From positions 1 through 64,000 of the forward strand of contig NZ_JAFVLN010000008.1 in the NCBI RefSeq assembly GCF_017377775.1: a stretch of 64,000 bases of DNA, in the 5' to 3' direction. Below are positions 53,333-62,409 of the stretch, one piece after another. The position numbers and the translations under genes were made by a program. This DNA comes from Streptomyces sp. VRA16 Mangrove soil. Its GTDB lineage: Bacteria > Actinomycetota > Actinomycetes > Streptomycetales > Streptomycetaceae. Each line of letters opens with the position of its first letter. Within the stretch, counting starts at the first letter, position 1. Below the pieces are notes generated by a model, which was not told the origin of the DNA, did no database searches, and was given only the letters and a program-made list of their open reading frames with translations.

Positions 53333-54868
53333 TCAGCCCTTCCCCAGGAGCAGCCGGGCCTCGCCGACCGTGATCACGGAACCGGTGACGAGGACGCCGC
53401 CGCCCGCGTACTCGCCCTCTTCCTCGGCGAGCGTGATCGCGGCCTCCAGCGCGTCGTCGAGTCGCGGCTCGACCTGGACCCGGTCCTCGCCGAAGATCTC
53501 GACCGCGATGCCCGCCAGCTCGTCGGCGTCCATGGCGCGGTGGCTGGAATTCTGCGTGACGACGATCTCCGCGAAGATCGGCTCGAAGGCTTCCAGGAGC
53601 CCTCGTACGTTCTTGTCGGCGCTGGCGCCGACGACACCGATGAGGCGGCTGAAGTCGAAGACCTCGCTGATCGCCTCGGCGGTGACCCGGGCGCCCGCCG
53701 GGTTGTGCGCGGCGTCCAGGACGACGGTGGGCGAACGGCGGACGACTTCGAGGCGGCCCGGCGAGGTGACCGACGCGAACGCGGTGCGGATCGTGTCGAT
53801 GTCGAGCAGGCGCGCGTGCTGCGAGCCGATACCGAAGAACGCCTCGACGGCGGCCAGCGCCACCGCCGCGTTGTGCGCCTGGTGGGCACCGTGCAGCGGG
53901 AGGAAGACCTCCTCGTACTCGCCGCCGAGCCCGCGCAGCGTGACCAGCTGGCCGCCGACGGCGACCTGCCGGGAGACGACGCCGAACTCCAGGCCCTCGC
54001 GGGCCACCGTCGCGTCCGCCTCCACGGCCTTCTTCAGGATCACCTGCGCCGCGTCCACCGGCTGCTGCGCCATGATCACCGTGGCGTCCTGCTTGATGAT
54101 CCCGGACTTCTCCGTCGCGATCTCACCCGGCGTGGAGCCCAGGCGGTCGGTGTGGTCCAGGTCGATGGGGGTGATGACGGCGACCGAGCCGTCGTTCACG
54201 TTCGTCGCGTCCCAGCTGCCGCCCATGCCGACCTCGACGACCGCCACGTCGACGGGGGCGTCCGCGAAGGCCGCGTAGGCCATGCCGGTGAGCACCTCGA
54301 AGAAGGACAGCCGGTACTCCTGCTGGGAGTCGACCATCTCGACGTACGGCTTGATGTCGTTGAACGTCTCGATGAAGCGCTCGTGGTCCATCGGCGCGCC
54401 GTCCAGGCTGATGCGCTCGGTGATGGACTGGACGTGCGGCGACGTGTACCGCCCCGTGCGCAGGTCGAAGGCGGCGAGCAGGGCCTCGATCATGCGGGCC
54501 GTGGACGTCTTGCCGTTCGTCCCCGTGATGTGGATCGAGGGGTACGCCTTCTGCGGCTCGCCCAGCACGTCCATGAGCGCCGCGATGCGGGCCACGGACG
54601 GCTCCAGCTTCGTCTCGCCCCAGCGGGTGGCCAGGTCCGCCTCGACCGCGCGGAGCGCCTTCTCCACCTCCGGGTCCTGGGGGCGGGCCGGGACGCCGTC
54701 GCCCTGCGGCGCGCCTCCCTGAGTCCGCAGGGTGCGGCTGCCGGCCTCGATCACCGCGAGATCGGGATCGCGGGTCGTCTCGGCGTCGACGATGTCCTCG
54801 AAGGCGTCGAGGGCGTCGTCGGCGGGCTCGTACTCGTCGCTGCTGTCGCGCGGGGGGAGGTCACTCAC
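53333..54868 (-). CDS. folC: Bifunctional folylpolyglutamate/dihydrofolate synthase
   Basis: Adds glutamate to folates. The 511-residue protein has a low-complexity acidic N-terminal extension (residues 1-75), the Mur-ligase-type P-loop SIHITGTNGKTSTARMI, VEVGMGGSWDATN, and VVLDAAHNPAGA. GTG 54868 (VSDLPPRDSSDEYEP) is selected. It is transcribed with the DUF4233 gene. In other Streptomyces valS is expected upstream; here a second mreB starts 144 bases away in the opposite direction. Confidence 0.95.
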   Translation of the reverse strand: MSDLPPRDSSDEYEPADDALDAFEDIVDAETTRDPDLAVIEAGSRTLRTQGGAPQGDGVPARPQDPEVEKALRAVEADLATRWGETKLEPSVARIAALMDVLGEPQKAYPSIHITGTNGKTSTARMIEALLAAFDLRTGRYTSPHVQSITERISLDGAPMDHERFIETFNDIKPYVEMVDSQQEYRLSFFEVLTGMAYAAFADAPVDVAVVEVGMGGSWDATNVNDGSVAVITPIDLDHTDRLGSTPGEIATEKSGIIKQDATVIMAQQPVDAAQVILKKAVEADATVAREGLEFGVVSRQVAVGGQLVTLRGLGGEYEEVFLPLHGAHQAHNAAVALAAVEAFFGIGSQHARLLDIDTIRTAFASVTSPGRLEVVRRSPTVVLDAAHNPAGARVTAEAISEVFDFSRLIGVVGASADKNVRGLLEAFEPIFAEIVVTQNSSHRAMDADELAGIAVEIFGEDRVQVEPRLDDALEAAITLAEEEGEYAGGGVLVTGSVITVGEARLLLGKG

Positions 54869-55012
54869 GTACGCCAGTCTACGGAGGCCCCCGGCAAGCA
54901 ACGACAGCGGCGCGGATGCCGCCCGCCGGGACGGAACGGGACCTTTGCCCTGTCCGTTTCGGGACCTTGGTCCCGCTCGAACGCACAGCAACACCCTGCA
55001 AACTTGGCGATC

Positions 55013-56026
55013 ATGGACATAGGCATCGATCTCGGCACCGCCAACACACTTCTCTACGTACGCGGTCAGGGCATCGTGCTGAACGAACCGTCGGTGGTCG
55101 CCGTCAAGGAGGGCGGCAAGCACGGGTCCGTCCTCGCGGTGGGGACCGAGGCGAAGGAGACCATCGGGCGCACCCCGGGCTCCATCACGGCGATCCGGCC
55201 GCTGCGCGACGGGGTCATCAGCGACTACGAGGCGGCCGAGGAGATGATCCGGCACTTCGTGCGCAAGGTCGCGCCGGGGCGTCGTCCCCGTACGCGGATG
55301 GTGGTGTGCGTGCCGAGCGGGGTCACGCCCGTCGAGCGGCGGGCCATCGTGCACGCCGCGCAGCGCTCCGGCGCCAAGGCCGTCCACCTGATCGAGGAGC
55401 CGATGGCGGCGGCGATCGGGGCCGGGCTGCCGGTCTCCGAGCCGCGCGGCTCGATGGTCGTGGACATCGGCGGCGGGACGACCGAGGTGGCCGTCATCTC
55501 GCTGGGCGGGGTCGTCACCGCGCAGTCGTTGCGGGTGGGCGGTGACCGGCTGGACGAGGCCATCACGGATCACGTCCGCAAGGAGCACGGACTGCTCATC
55601 GGGGAGCGGACGGCCGAGGACATCAAGATCGGCATCGGGTCGGCCTGGCCGGTGCCCGGGGAGGACTCCTTCGAGATGCGGGCGTTCACGGTGCGGGGGC
55701 GGGAGAAGGTCGCCGGGCTGCCGAAGACGGTGGAGCTGACGGTGCGCGAGGTGCGCTCCGCGCTGAACGAGCCCGTCGAGGCGATCATCACCGCGGTGCG
55801 GGCCACTCTGGAGTCGTGCCCGCCGGAGCTGTCCGGGGACGTCATGGAGCACGGGATCGTGCTGACGGGTGGCGGTGCGCTGCTTCCCGGCCTGGACCTG
55901 CGGCTGGCGTCCGCCACCGGGATCCCGGTCTTCGTCGCCGACGAGCCGCTGGACAGCGTCGCCCTGGGCTGCGGCAAGTGCGTGGAGGACTTCGACGGCC
56001 TGGAACGCATGCTCGGCGCCGCGTAA
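55013..56026 (+). CDS. Second MreB-like actin-family protein
   Basis: The 337-residue protein begins MDIGIDLGTANTLLYVRGQG and keeps all MreB nucleotide-binding motifs, including VVDIGGGTTEVAVISLGG, IEEPMAAAIGAGLP and LTGGGALLPGLD. It lacks the N-terminal extension of the mreB at 51069-52100 and is clearly a paralogue rather than the divergent Mbl type I remember from S. coelicolor. It is not linked to mreC/mreD but opens the block between folC and valS, divergent from folC. A 295-bp gap with a repeat element follows. Role unknown; it could form its own filaments or mix with MreB. Confidence 0.9.
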   Translation: MDIGIDLGTANTLLYVRGQGIVLNEPSVVAVKEGGKHGSVLAVGTEAKETIGRTPGSITAIRPLRDGVISDYEAAEEMIRHFVRKVAPGRRPRTRMVVCVPSGVTPVERRAIVHAAQRSGAKAVHLIEEPMAAAIGAGLPVSEPRGSMVVDIGGGTTEVAVISLGGVVTAQSLRVGGDRLDEAITDHVRKEHGLLIGERTAEDIKIGIGSAWPVPGEDSFEMRAFTVRGREKVAGLPKTVELTVREVRSALNEPVEAIITAVRATLESCPPELSGDVMEHGIVLTGGGALLPGLDLRLASATGIPVFVADEPLDSVALGCGKCVEDFDGLERMLGAA

Positions 56027-56114
56027 CCGCTGTCGACCGCCGGAGCCTCGGGCAATCTGCCGCCCGCCTCGGCCGCCTTGGGCAATCTGCCGCCATGGGC
56101 GGCAGGGTGGGCAA

Positions 56115-56260
56115 GGCGGCACCCCGGCGCGGGGTGAGCGCTCCAGGCGGCGTTCAGCTCGGTCCCGGCCGCGGCGTTGCCGGGTGCGGCTCCGGTGGGG
56201 GCTGGTCGCGCCCGCGCGGCGGAGCCGCAGATCGACACAGCCCCGCGCCCCTGACGGGGC
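56115..56260 (-). repeat. Dispersed Streptomyces intergenic repeat, copy 2
   Basis: On the minus strand this 146-bp segment matches the copy at 45607-45754 over its full length with a few small differences, including gcgcgaccagcccccaccgg and ggagcgctcaccccgcgc. It lies between the convergent stops of the MreB-like gene and the histidine kinase gene. Confidence 0.85.
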
Positions 56261-56321
56261 CGATGCCGCCGCCGACCGGGTGGCACCCCTCCCTGGGCGA
56301 CGCCCTCGGCTCCCCCGCCCC

Positions 56322-57527
56322 CTACGGAGTCCGCCTGGCCGGGAGGTCGGCCCGGACCTCGTAGTGGGCGCCGGCCAGGACACCGGCCCGGAACTCGCCG
56401 CCCATCGCACGCACCCTCTCCTCCATCCCCGCCGTCCCGGTCCCCGCGGACACCGGCAGCGTCTCGGGGGCCGACGGCGGGAGCGGGTTGGTCACCGTGA
56501 CGTGGAGGCGGTCGGCCGACAGGGTCACCGTCACCTCCACCGGCTGCCCCGGCGCGTGCTTGGCCGCGTTCGTGAGGCACTCCTGGACGACCCGGTGCAC
56601 CGCGGCCTGCCGCAGCGGCGACTGTGCGCGGGCCGCCTCATCGACGTGGACGGTGACCTTGTTGCCGGTGCGGGCGCTCTCCTCGGCGAGCCGCGGCAGG
56701 CCCTCCAGGCCGGGCGTGGGGGCGGCGCCCCCGCTGCCCCGGCGCACCACGATCTCGTTCAGCAGCAGATGGGCCCGGCGCGCCGTCTCCGCGAGGTCGT
56801 CGAAGTCCTGCTCCCAGCGCTCGCCGCGGGCCCGCCGCGACAGCACCTCCGCGCGCACCGACAGCATCGTCAGCTCCCGGCCGACGAAGTCGTGGACGTC
56901 GCCCGCGACGCTGCCGCGCTCCTCCTGGACCGCCTGGAGCAGCGCCGTCCGCGTGCGCTGCCGCTCCAGCGCGCGGACGAGGTCCTGCCGGTTCGCGGCG
57001 ATGCCGACCCCGGTGGCGAGCACGCCGATGGGCACGACCAGGGCGAGGAACTGGCTCACCGTCTCGCCCCTGTGCACCGGCCACTGCGGCAGCGCGTACG
57101 AGACACAGGCCACCACGAAGTAGCCGCAGCACGACAGGACGCCCGCGCCGCGGCCCCGGTAGCGGGCCACCGAGTACAGGGCGAACTGGACCAGCGTCAG
57201 CTCGTGCAGCCATCCGAGGAAGACCAGCGACACCACGTACGGCAGCCAGGGCCCCCACGGCACCCGGCGGCGCAGCAGCAGCGTGGCCGCGCCGAGCGCG
57301 AGCACGACCGTGGCGGTGGCGCCCGTCAGCGCGTTGTCCGCCGTGGCCAGGCCCGGGATGTCGAGGCTCATCAGGGCGAAACAGCCCGCGGCCGTCGCCA
57401 GGTCGAGGGCGTGCGGGGTGCCGCGCCACTCCGCGAGGCGTGGCCAGAGCCGGTCGAGCCGGCGGCCCGCGGCCGTCGCCCGGCGGACCACCCGTGACCC
57501 GGCCTTGTCGTGCATGAGATCCATCAT
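56322..57527 (-). CDS. Membrane histidine kinase, NarL/DesK (HisKA_3) class
   Basis: The roughly 401-residue protein has four or five N-terminal TM segments (residues 35-180), a dimerisation helix with the phosphoacceptor in GDVHDFVGRELTMLS, and a HATPase domain with N-box VVQECLTNAAKHA and a GTGTAGMEERVRAMGG lid region. The G1 box is atypical (VTNPLPP in place of a D-x-G). Kinases of this class normally pair with NarL-type regulators, yet the divergent neighbour is OmpR-type. Start is ATG 57527 or 57524, 100 bp from the regulator. Confidence 0.88.
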   Translation of the reverse strand: MMDLMHDKAGSRVVRRATAAGRRLDRLWPRLAEWRGTPHALDLATAAGCFALMSLDIPGLATADNALTGATATVVLALGAATLLLRRRVPWGPWLPYVVSLVFLGWLHELTLVQFALYSVARYRGRGAGVLSCCGYFVVACVSYALPQWPVHRGETVSQFLALVVPIGVLATGVGIAANRQDLVRALERQRTRTALLQAVQEERGSVAGDVHDFVGRELTMLSVRAEVLSRRARGERWEQDFDDLAETARRAHLLLNEIVVRRGSGGAAPTPGLEGLPRLAEESARTGNKVTVHVDEAARAQSPLRQAAVHRVVQECLTNAAKHAPGQPVEVTVTLSADRLHVTVTNPLPPSAPETLPVSAGTGTAGMEERVRAMGGEFRAGVLAGAHYEVRADLPARRTP

Positions 57528-57626
57528 CCAGGGTCCGGGCAGGTCGTGTGCGGATGCAGGACCCGCAGTCGTGCGCCGACAATGCTGGGACGCGGCTCGT
57601 ACGTCGCCGAGGAGGTGCGCGACAGC

Positions 57627-58370
57627 ATGTCCCCACGCGTTCCCTCCCCCGTCACCCGGGCCACCCCGGTGACCGTGCTCGTCGTCGAGGACGACCCGGA
57701 CGTCCGACTCGTGCTGACCGTGCTGTTCGAGCGCCAGGGCTGGACCGTGCTCACCTCCCCCGACGGCCGCAGCGCGCTGCGCACCCTCCTGGAGCGGAAC
57801 CCGGACGTGCTGGTCCTCGACATCGGCCTGCCCGAGCTGGACGGCTGGCAGGTCCTGGAACGCGTAAGGGACATGACCGATCTGCCGGTGCTGATGCTGA
57901 CCGCGCACGGGCACGAGACGGACCGGGTGCGCGGGCTGCGGGCCGGCGCCGACGACTATCTGACCAAGCCGTTCTCCAACAACGAGCTGGTCGCCCGGAT
58001 CGAGGCGCTGCTGCGCCGGGTGCCCACGCACCGGCGGGAGGAGGGCGCGTACGACGACGGGGTGCTGCGCATGGACCCGGCCACCCGGACCGCCGAGTGG
58101 CGGGGCACCGCGCTCGATCTGAGCCTCCTCCAGTTCCGGCTGCTGCACACGCTGGCCCGCGCCAGGGGCACGGTCCTGACGGTGCCGCAGCTCCTCGAAC
58201 GGGTCTGGGACGACCCGACCGGACAGGGCGCGGAGCGGGTGAAGTTCGCGGTGCTCCGACTGCGCAAGGCGCTGCTCGCCGTCGATCCCGGGGCCGACGC
58301 GCTGGAGGCGGTGCGCGGCCTCGGCTACCGGTACCGGGGCGACCGCCACGAGGGTTCAGGCCCAGGCTGA
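57627..58370 (+). CDS. OmpR/PhoB-class response regulator
   Basis: The 247-residue protein has a receiver domain (VLVVEDDPDVR, phospho-acceptor Asp in VLVLDIGLPELDGW, MLTAHG, and TKPFSNNEL) and a C-terminal winged-helix domain of the Trans_reg_C type (LLQFRLLHTLARARGTVLTV, VWDDPTGQGAERVKFAVLRL, VRGLGYRYRG). An AGGAGG site lies 11 bases before the ATG. It precedes the two PAS-type kinases on the same strand, which are further candidate partners besides the divergent kinase. Confidence 0.92.
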   Translation: MSPRVPSPVTRATPVTVLVVEDDPDVRLVLTVLFERQGWTVLTSPDGRSALRTLLERNPDVLVLDIGLPELDGWQVLERVRDMTDLPVLMLTAHGHETDRVRGLRAGADDYLTKPFSNNELVARIEALLRRVPTHRREEGAYDDGVLRMDPATRTAEWRGTALDLSLLQFRLLHTLARARGTVLTVPQLLERVWDDPTGQGAERVKFAVLRLRKALLAVDPGADALEAVRGLGYRYRGDRHEGSGPG

Positions 58371-58475
58371 GCCCGCGCGGCCCGCTCTGCGGACCCGGCC
58401 GCGCTGCTGCATGATCGAATCCAGGGGCGCCGCAGCCGGCGCCGAAGGTCGTCGGGCGCGAGGGAGGCCGGTGCC

Positions 58476-59951
58476 ATGCAGTCACCGGACCTGTACGCGC
58501 TGTACGACCCCGGGCGGCCGCCGGCCTTCCGCACCCGCCGTACCGTGCTCGTCCCCTGGAACCCGGACGTCACCGTGCGGGCCTTCGCCGCCGATGTCCT
58601 GGGCCGGCTCGCGGGGCCCGGCGGCCCCGGGGCGGCGGACGTCGGCGTCTACCGCCCCTACCCCGAGGACCTGCGCCGCGTCGAGGCCGCCCTCGCCTCC
58701 TTCGACCCGCACTGCGACGAGTCCCCCGAGCCGCTGGGGCTGCGGTTCAGGGCCGACGGGAAGCCGCCGCGGATCCTCGTACTGAACCTGTTCGCGCCCC
58801 CGGGGCGCCCGGGCGGGCGGACCGTCCTCGTCTACGCCGCCGACGTCACCGCCGGCCAGGAGCAGGCCGGCCGGGCCGCCGCCGAGCACGCCCGGCTCGC
58901 CACGCTCGTCGACTTCCTGGACTTCGGCGTCCTGTTCACCGACGGGAAGTACCGGGTCTATGTGTTCAACCAGGGCGCCGTCCGGCTGTTCCGGGTGCCC
59001 GACCCGGTGCCGGGTCCGGGGGACGACGCGCGCCTGCTGCGCGACCACGTGGCGCGGCTGACCCCCGACCCGGACGGCTTCCAGGCCCTCGTCGAGCGGC
59101 TGCGGACCCGGCGTGAGGCGACCGTCCGGGACTTCCTGTTCCTCGACGGACGCACCGTACGGATGACGTTCCGCCCGGTCGGGGACGAGCACGGGATCCT
59201 CTGGATCAGCGAGGACATCACCGAACGGCTGGCCACCGAGCGCGAACTCGCCGAGCGGGCCGAGGAGCGCTCCCGCTTCACCGAGTCCGTCACCCACGCC
59301 CTGCGCACCCCGCTCACCTCGATCGCCGGGTACGCCGAACTGCTCGCGGACGGTGAACTGCCCGACCAGGAGCGCCGGTTCGCCGCCTCGATCCGGCAGA
59401 AGGCGTACGTGATGCAGCACCTCATCGAGGATCTGCTGCTCGTCACCGGGCTCGATACCCGCAGCCTGCCGTTGCACCTCGCCCCGATGCCGCTGGACCG
59501 GCTGGTGTCGGACGCCGTCGGCGAGCATCGGGAGACCGCCGCCGAGCGGGGCGTGGAGCTGCGGCACAGCTGCCCGGCCCGGGTGCTGGTGCACTGCGAC
59601 GGGCAGCGGCTGCACCGGGTGCTGTCCGAACTGGTCGAGCGGGCCGTGCGGCACACGCCGCGGGGCGGCACGGTCACGGTGCGCGCCGCGGTGGACGGGG
59701 CGCGGGACGGCTGGACGGTGAGCGTCCTCGACACCGGCGGCTGTGTCCCCGAGCACCCGCGGCCCCCGCTGCCCCAGCCGTCCGACCCGGAGTTCGCCAC
59801 CGCGCTCGGCCGGGCCGTGGCCGGCGCCGTCGCGCAGGCGCACGGCGGGAGCCTGAGTGTCGATGCCGTGTCGCGGGGCGGCTCGCAGGTGACGCTGCGC
59901 CTGCCGCGCCACCCGCCGCGCCTGACGGACCGTCATCACGGCGGGGTCTAG
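58476..59951 (+). CDS. PAS-type histidine kinase paralogue with degraded catalytic motifs
   Basis: The 491-residue soluble protein has an N-terminal domain (MQSPDLYALYDPGRPPAFRT), a PAS-like domain (VDFLDFGVLFTDGKYRVYVF), a HisKA helix (FTESVTHALRTPLTSIAGYA) and a HATPase-like domain. Compared with its neighbour the residue after the H-box His is Ala instead of Glu, the N-box reads LVERAVRHT and has lost the essential Asn, the G1 box is DTGGCVP, and the GxGL of the G2 box is replaced (FATALGRAV). It may be a pseudokinase or use another partner for ATP. ATG 58476 has a good GGGAGG site. Confidence 0.88.
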   Translation: MQSPDLYALYDPGRPPAFRTRRTVLVPWNPDVTVRAFAADVLGRLAGPGGPGAADVGVYRPYPEDLRRVEAALASFDPHCDESPEPLGLRFRADGKPPRILVLNLFAPPGRPGGRTVLVYAADVTAGQEQAGRAAAEHARLATLVDFLDFGVLFTDGKYRVYVFNQGAVRLFRVPDPVPGPGDDARLLRDHVARLTPDPDGFQALVERLRTRREATVRDFLFLDGRTVRMTFRPVGDEHGILWISEDITERLATERELAERAEERSRFTESVTHALRTPLTSIAGYAELLADGELPDQERRFAASIRQKAYVMQHLIEDLLLVTGLDTRSLPLHLAPMPLDRLVSDAVGEHRETAAERGVELRHSCPARVLVHCDGQRLHRVLSELVERAVRHTPRGGTVTVRAAVDGARDGWTVSVLDTGGCVPEHPRPPLPQPSDPEFATALGRAVAGAVAQAHGGSLSVDAVSRGGSQVTLRLPRHPPRLTDRHHGGV

Positions 59952-59960
59952 CGTCGCCTC

Positions 59961-61520
59961 ATGTCCGACGAGTACGCCGACGACCTCGCGGCCCTGTACG
60001 CCCCGAGCACCCCGCCGCTGAGCCAGTACGCGCGGCAGACCCTCATCGCGCTGCCGCCGCACTGCTCCGCGTACGAGCTGTGCGCGCGGCTGGTCGACGA
60101 GTTCGAGCGGGACACCTCCGAGGGGGACATGCCGGAGCGGTACCCCGCGGAAACGTTGCCTCCGCTGCTGCCCACCGATCTGCACCCGCTGGACACGCTG
60201 CCGCTCGACGACATGCTGCGCGCCTTCCTCGACGACGGGACCCAGGAGCGGACCGGCACCGTGATGGTGCGCGTGGGCACCCCGGCGACCCCCCGGCGCA
60301 TGATCATCGGCATCAGCCTGCACCGCACCGAACGGGGCCTGTTCGCCCGCGGCTTCGACGCCCGCGAGATGTACGAGACCCAGTTCCGCTACGCCGCCGA
60401 GTCGGTGCGGCTCACCCGGCTCGTCGAGGCACTCGACGACGGGGTGATCTTCACGGACGGCAGCTTCCGGCTGCGGTTCGTCAACGACGCCATGCTGGAG
60501 ATGGGGAAGCTGCGCCGGCTGGGCCCGCTGCCGCCCGGCTCGGACACCCGCCGCATCATCACCCACCTCGACAGCCTCGTCCGCACCGGCAGCCACCACC
60601 CCACTTCGGCCGCAGAACTGCTGCGCCGCCGCTCCCACGCCACCGACATGGTCGAGCTCACCGACGGGCGCACCCTGCGGCGCTCCTACGCCCCGCTGTA
60701 CTCGGGCACCGTCTTCCTCGGCAATCTCTGGGTGTTCCGCGACATCACCGAGGAGCGCTCCGCCCTGCTGAAGACGCAGGCCCGCAACCGGGAACTGGCC
60801 GAGCTCTCCGAGAGCCGGCTGCGCTTCGCCGCCGCCTCCACCCATGAACTGCGCAACCCGCTCACCACCATCAGCAGCTTCTGCGAACTGCTCACCGGCG
60901 ACGACGCCGACCCGCTCACCGAGGAACAGCGCACCTGCCTCGACGTCATCGCGCGCTCCACCGACCGCACCCTGCGCCTCGTCGACGACCTGCTCCTGGT
61001 GGGCCGCCTGGAGAGCGGCGCCCTCGATCTCACCCGCACCGAGGTGTTCCTGCCCGAGATCGCCCTGACAGCCGTCGCCGAACTGGAGCCGTACGCCGAG
61101 CAGACCGGCGTCGCACTGCACTGCGACGTCGCGCCGGGCCCGCCGCTGGAAGCCGACCGCACCCGGATCCGCCAGGCCGTCGACAACCTGCTCGGCAACG
61201 CCGTGAAGTTCACCCCGGCCGGCGGCCACGTCCGGGTCCGGGCCGGCTACGAACCCGGCACCGGGCACTGGGTGCTGGAGGTCCGCGACACCGGCATCGG
61301 CATCCCGGCCTCCTTCCTGGACTCCCTGTACGAGCCGTTCCAGCGCGCCTCCAACGCCACCTCCGCGCGCGGCAGCGGCCTCGGCCTCTTCATCACCCGC
61401 GGCATCGTCGAGCGCCACGGCGGGAGCCTCACCGCCACCAGCACGGAGGGCGTGGGATCCACGTTCACCATGACGCTGCCCCTGCGGCCCGTCTCGCTGG
61501 ACAAGCCCGGCGACGGCTGA
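59961..61520 (+). CDS. PAS-type sensor histidine kinase (intact)
   Basis: The 519-residue protein is a paralogue of the preceding gene with the same layout: N-terminal domain (DLAALYAPSTPPLSQYARQT), PAS (VEALDDGVIFTDGSFRLRFV), HisKA with STHELRNPLTTISSF, and HATPase with N-box DNLLGNAVKFTP, G1 DTGIGIP, F-box and G2 GSGLGLFI, all intact. No TM segment is predicted, so it is a cytosolic sensor. It starts nine bases after the previous stop, so the two are likely co-expressed and could form heterodimers. The signal is unknown. Confidence 0.92.
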   Translation: MSDEYADDLAALYAPSTPPLSQYARQTLIALPPHCSAYELCARLVDEFERDTSEGDMPERYPAETLPPLLPTDLHPLDTLPLDDMLRAFLDDGTQERTGTVMVRVGTPATPRRMIIGISLHRTERGLFARGFDAREMYETQFRYAAESVRLTRLVEALDDGVIFTDGSFRLRFVNDAMLEMGKLRRLGPLPPGSDTRRIITHLDSLVRTGSHHPTSAAELLRRRSHATDMVELTDGRTLRRSYAPLYSGTVFLGNLWVFRDITEERSALLKTQARNRELAELSESRLRFAAASTHELRNPLTTISSFCELLTGDDADPLTEEQRTCLDVIARSTDRTLRLVDDLLLVGRLESGALDLTRTEVFLPEIALTAVAELEPYAEQTGVALHCDVAPGPPLEADRTRIRQAVDNLLGNAVKFTPAGGHVRVRAGYEPGTGHWVLEVRDTGIGIPASFLDSLYEPFQRASNATSARGSGLGLFITRGIVERHGGSLTATSTEGVGSTFTMTLPLRPVSLDKPGDG

Positions 61521-61624
61521 CCGCCGGGACCCGCGCCGGTGCGGGCACCTCCATCTGCCGTAACCGCCGCCGCCGTCCGGCGCGGTGACCGCCCGCCTCC
61601 CGGCCCCGGTGGTCCCATCGCACC

Positions 61625-62185
61625 ATGTGGTACGCACAGCACCCGGGCCGCCGTGTCCGACAGCTCCTCGGCGACGGCGCGGTCCTGCTCTGGACCGCCC
61701 TGTGGGCCGTCGCCGCGGTGGTCGCGCACCGGCTCATCACCCTCGCGGCCCTCCCCACTCCCCCGCACACCCGCACCCGCATCCCGCTGCTCGGCCCCCG
61801 GATGAACGGCACCCTGCACGACGTCGCGCGGGCCGGCGACCGGCTCGCCGACGCGGCGCCCGCCGGGCAGGCCCCGTTCCAGGCCCTCGCGCTGCTCGCC
61901 GCGATCGCGCTGTTCACGGTCCCGGTCGGGCTGCTGCTCGCGCTGTGGCTGCCGCGCCGCCTGCGCTGGACCCGGCAGGCCGCCGCCGCGCGCGAGCTGG
62001 CGGCCACCGAGGACGGCCGTGAGCTGCTCGCGCTGCGCGCCCTGGTGCGCCCGCTCGACGAGCTCGCCCGGTTCAGCGACGCGGGTCCTGGCCGGCTCGC
62101 CGAGGGCTGGCGCGAGGCGGACCCGGCGGTCCTGGACGCGCTCGCCGACGTCGAGCTGCGCCGCCTGGGCATCGCCGCGCACTGA
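61625..62185 (+). CDS. Two-TM membrane protein of unknown function
   Basis: The 186-residue product has two TM segments (AVLLWTALWAVAAVVAHRL and ALALLAAIALFTVPVGLLLALW) separated by an outside loop of about 55 residues, then a cytoplasmic Ala/Arg/Leu-rich helical part. No family is recognised. It follows the kinases in the same direction with a 104-bp gap and precedes the GT2 gene. The ribosome site is weak. Confidence 0.7.
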   Translation: MWYAQHPGRRVRQLLGDGAVLLWTALWAVAAVVAHRLITLAALPTPPHTRTRIPLLGPRMNGTLHDVARAGDRLADAAPAGQAPFQALALLAAIALFTVPVGLLLALWLPRRLRWTRQAAAARELAATEDGRELLALRALVRPLDELARFSDAGPGRLAEGWREADPAVLDALADVELRRLGIAAH

Positions 62186-62409
62186 CGAACTGCCCGCTCC
62201 GTGCGGGACTTCGGGCCCGGGTCACTCGTCCCGGGTCCGCCCCCACCGGCCCGCGCAACCCGTGCGCAACCGGCAGCGCAACCGTCGCGCCACTTTCGCG
62301 TAACACCGTGGATGTCGCCCCGAGTTCGGGAGCGAGCGGCCCCCGCAGTGCCCCTCGCCTCCTCCCTCCCGGACTCTCGATCCTCGATCCTCGAAGGACG
62401 GCGTCCTCC

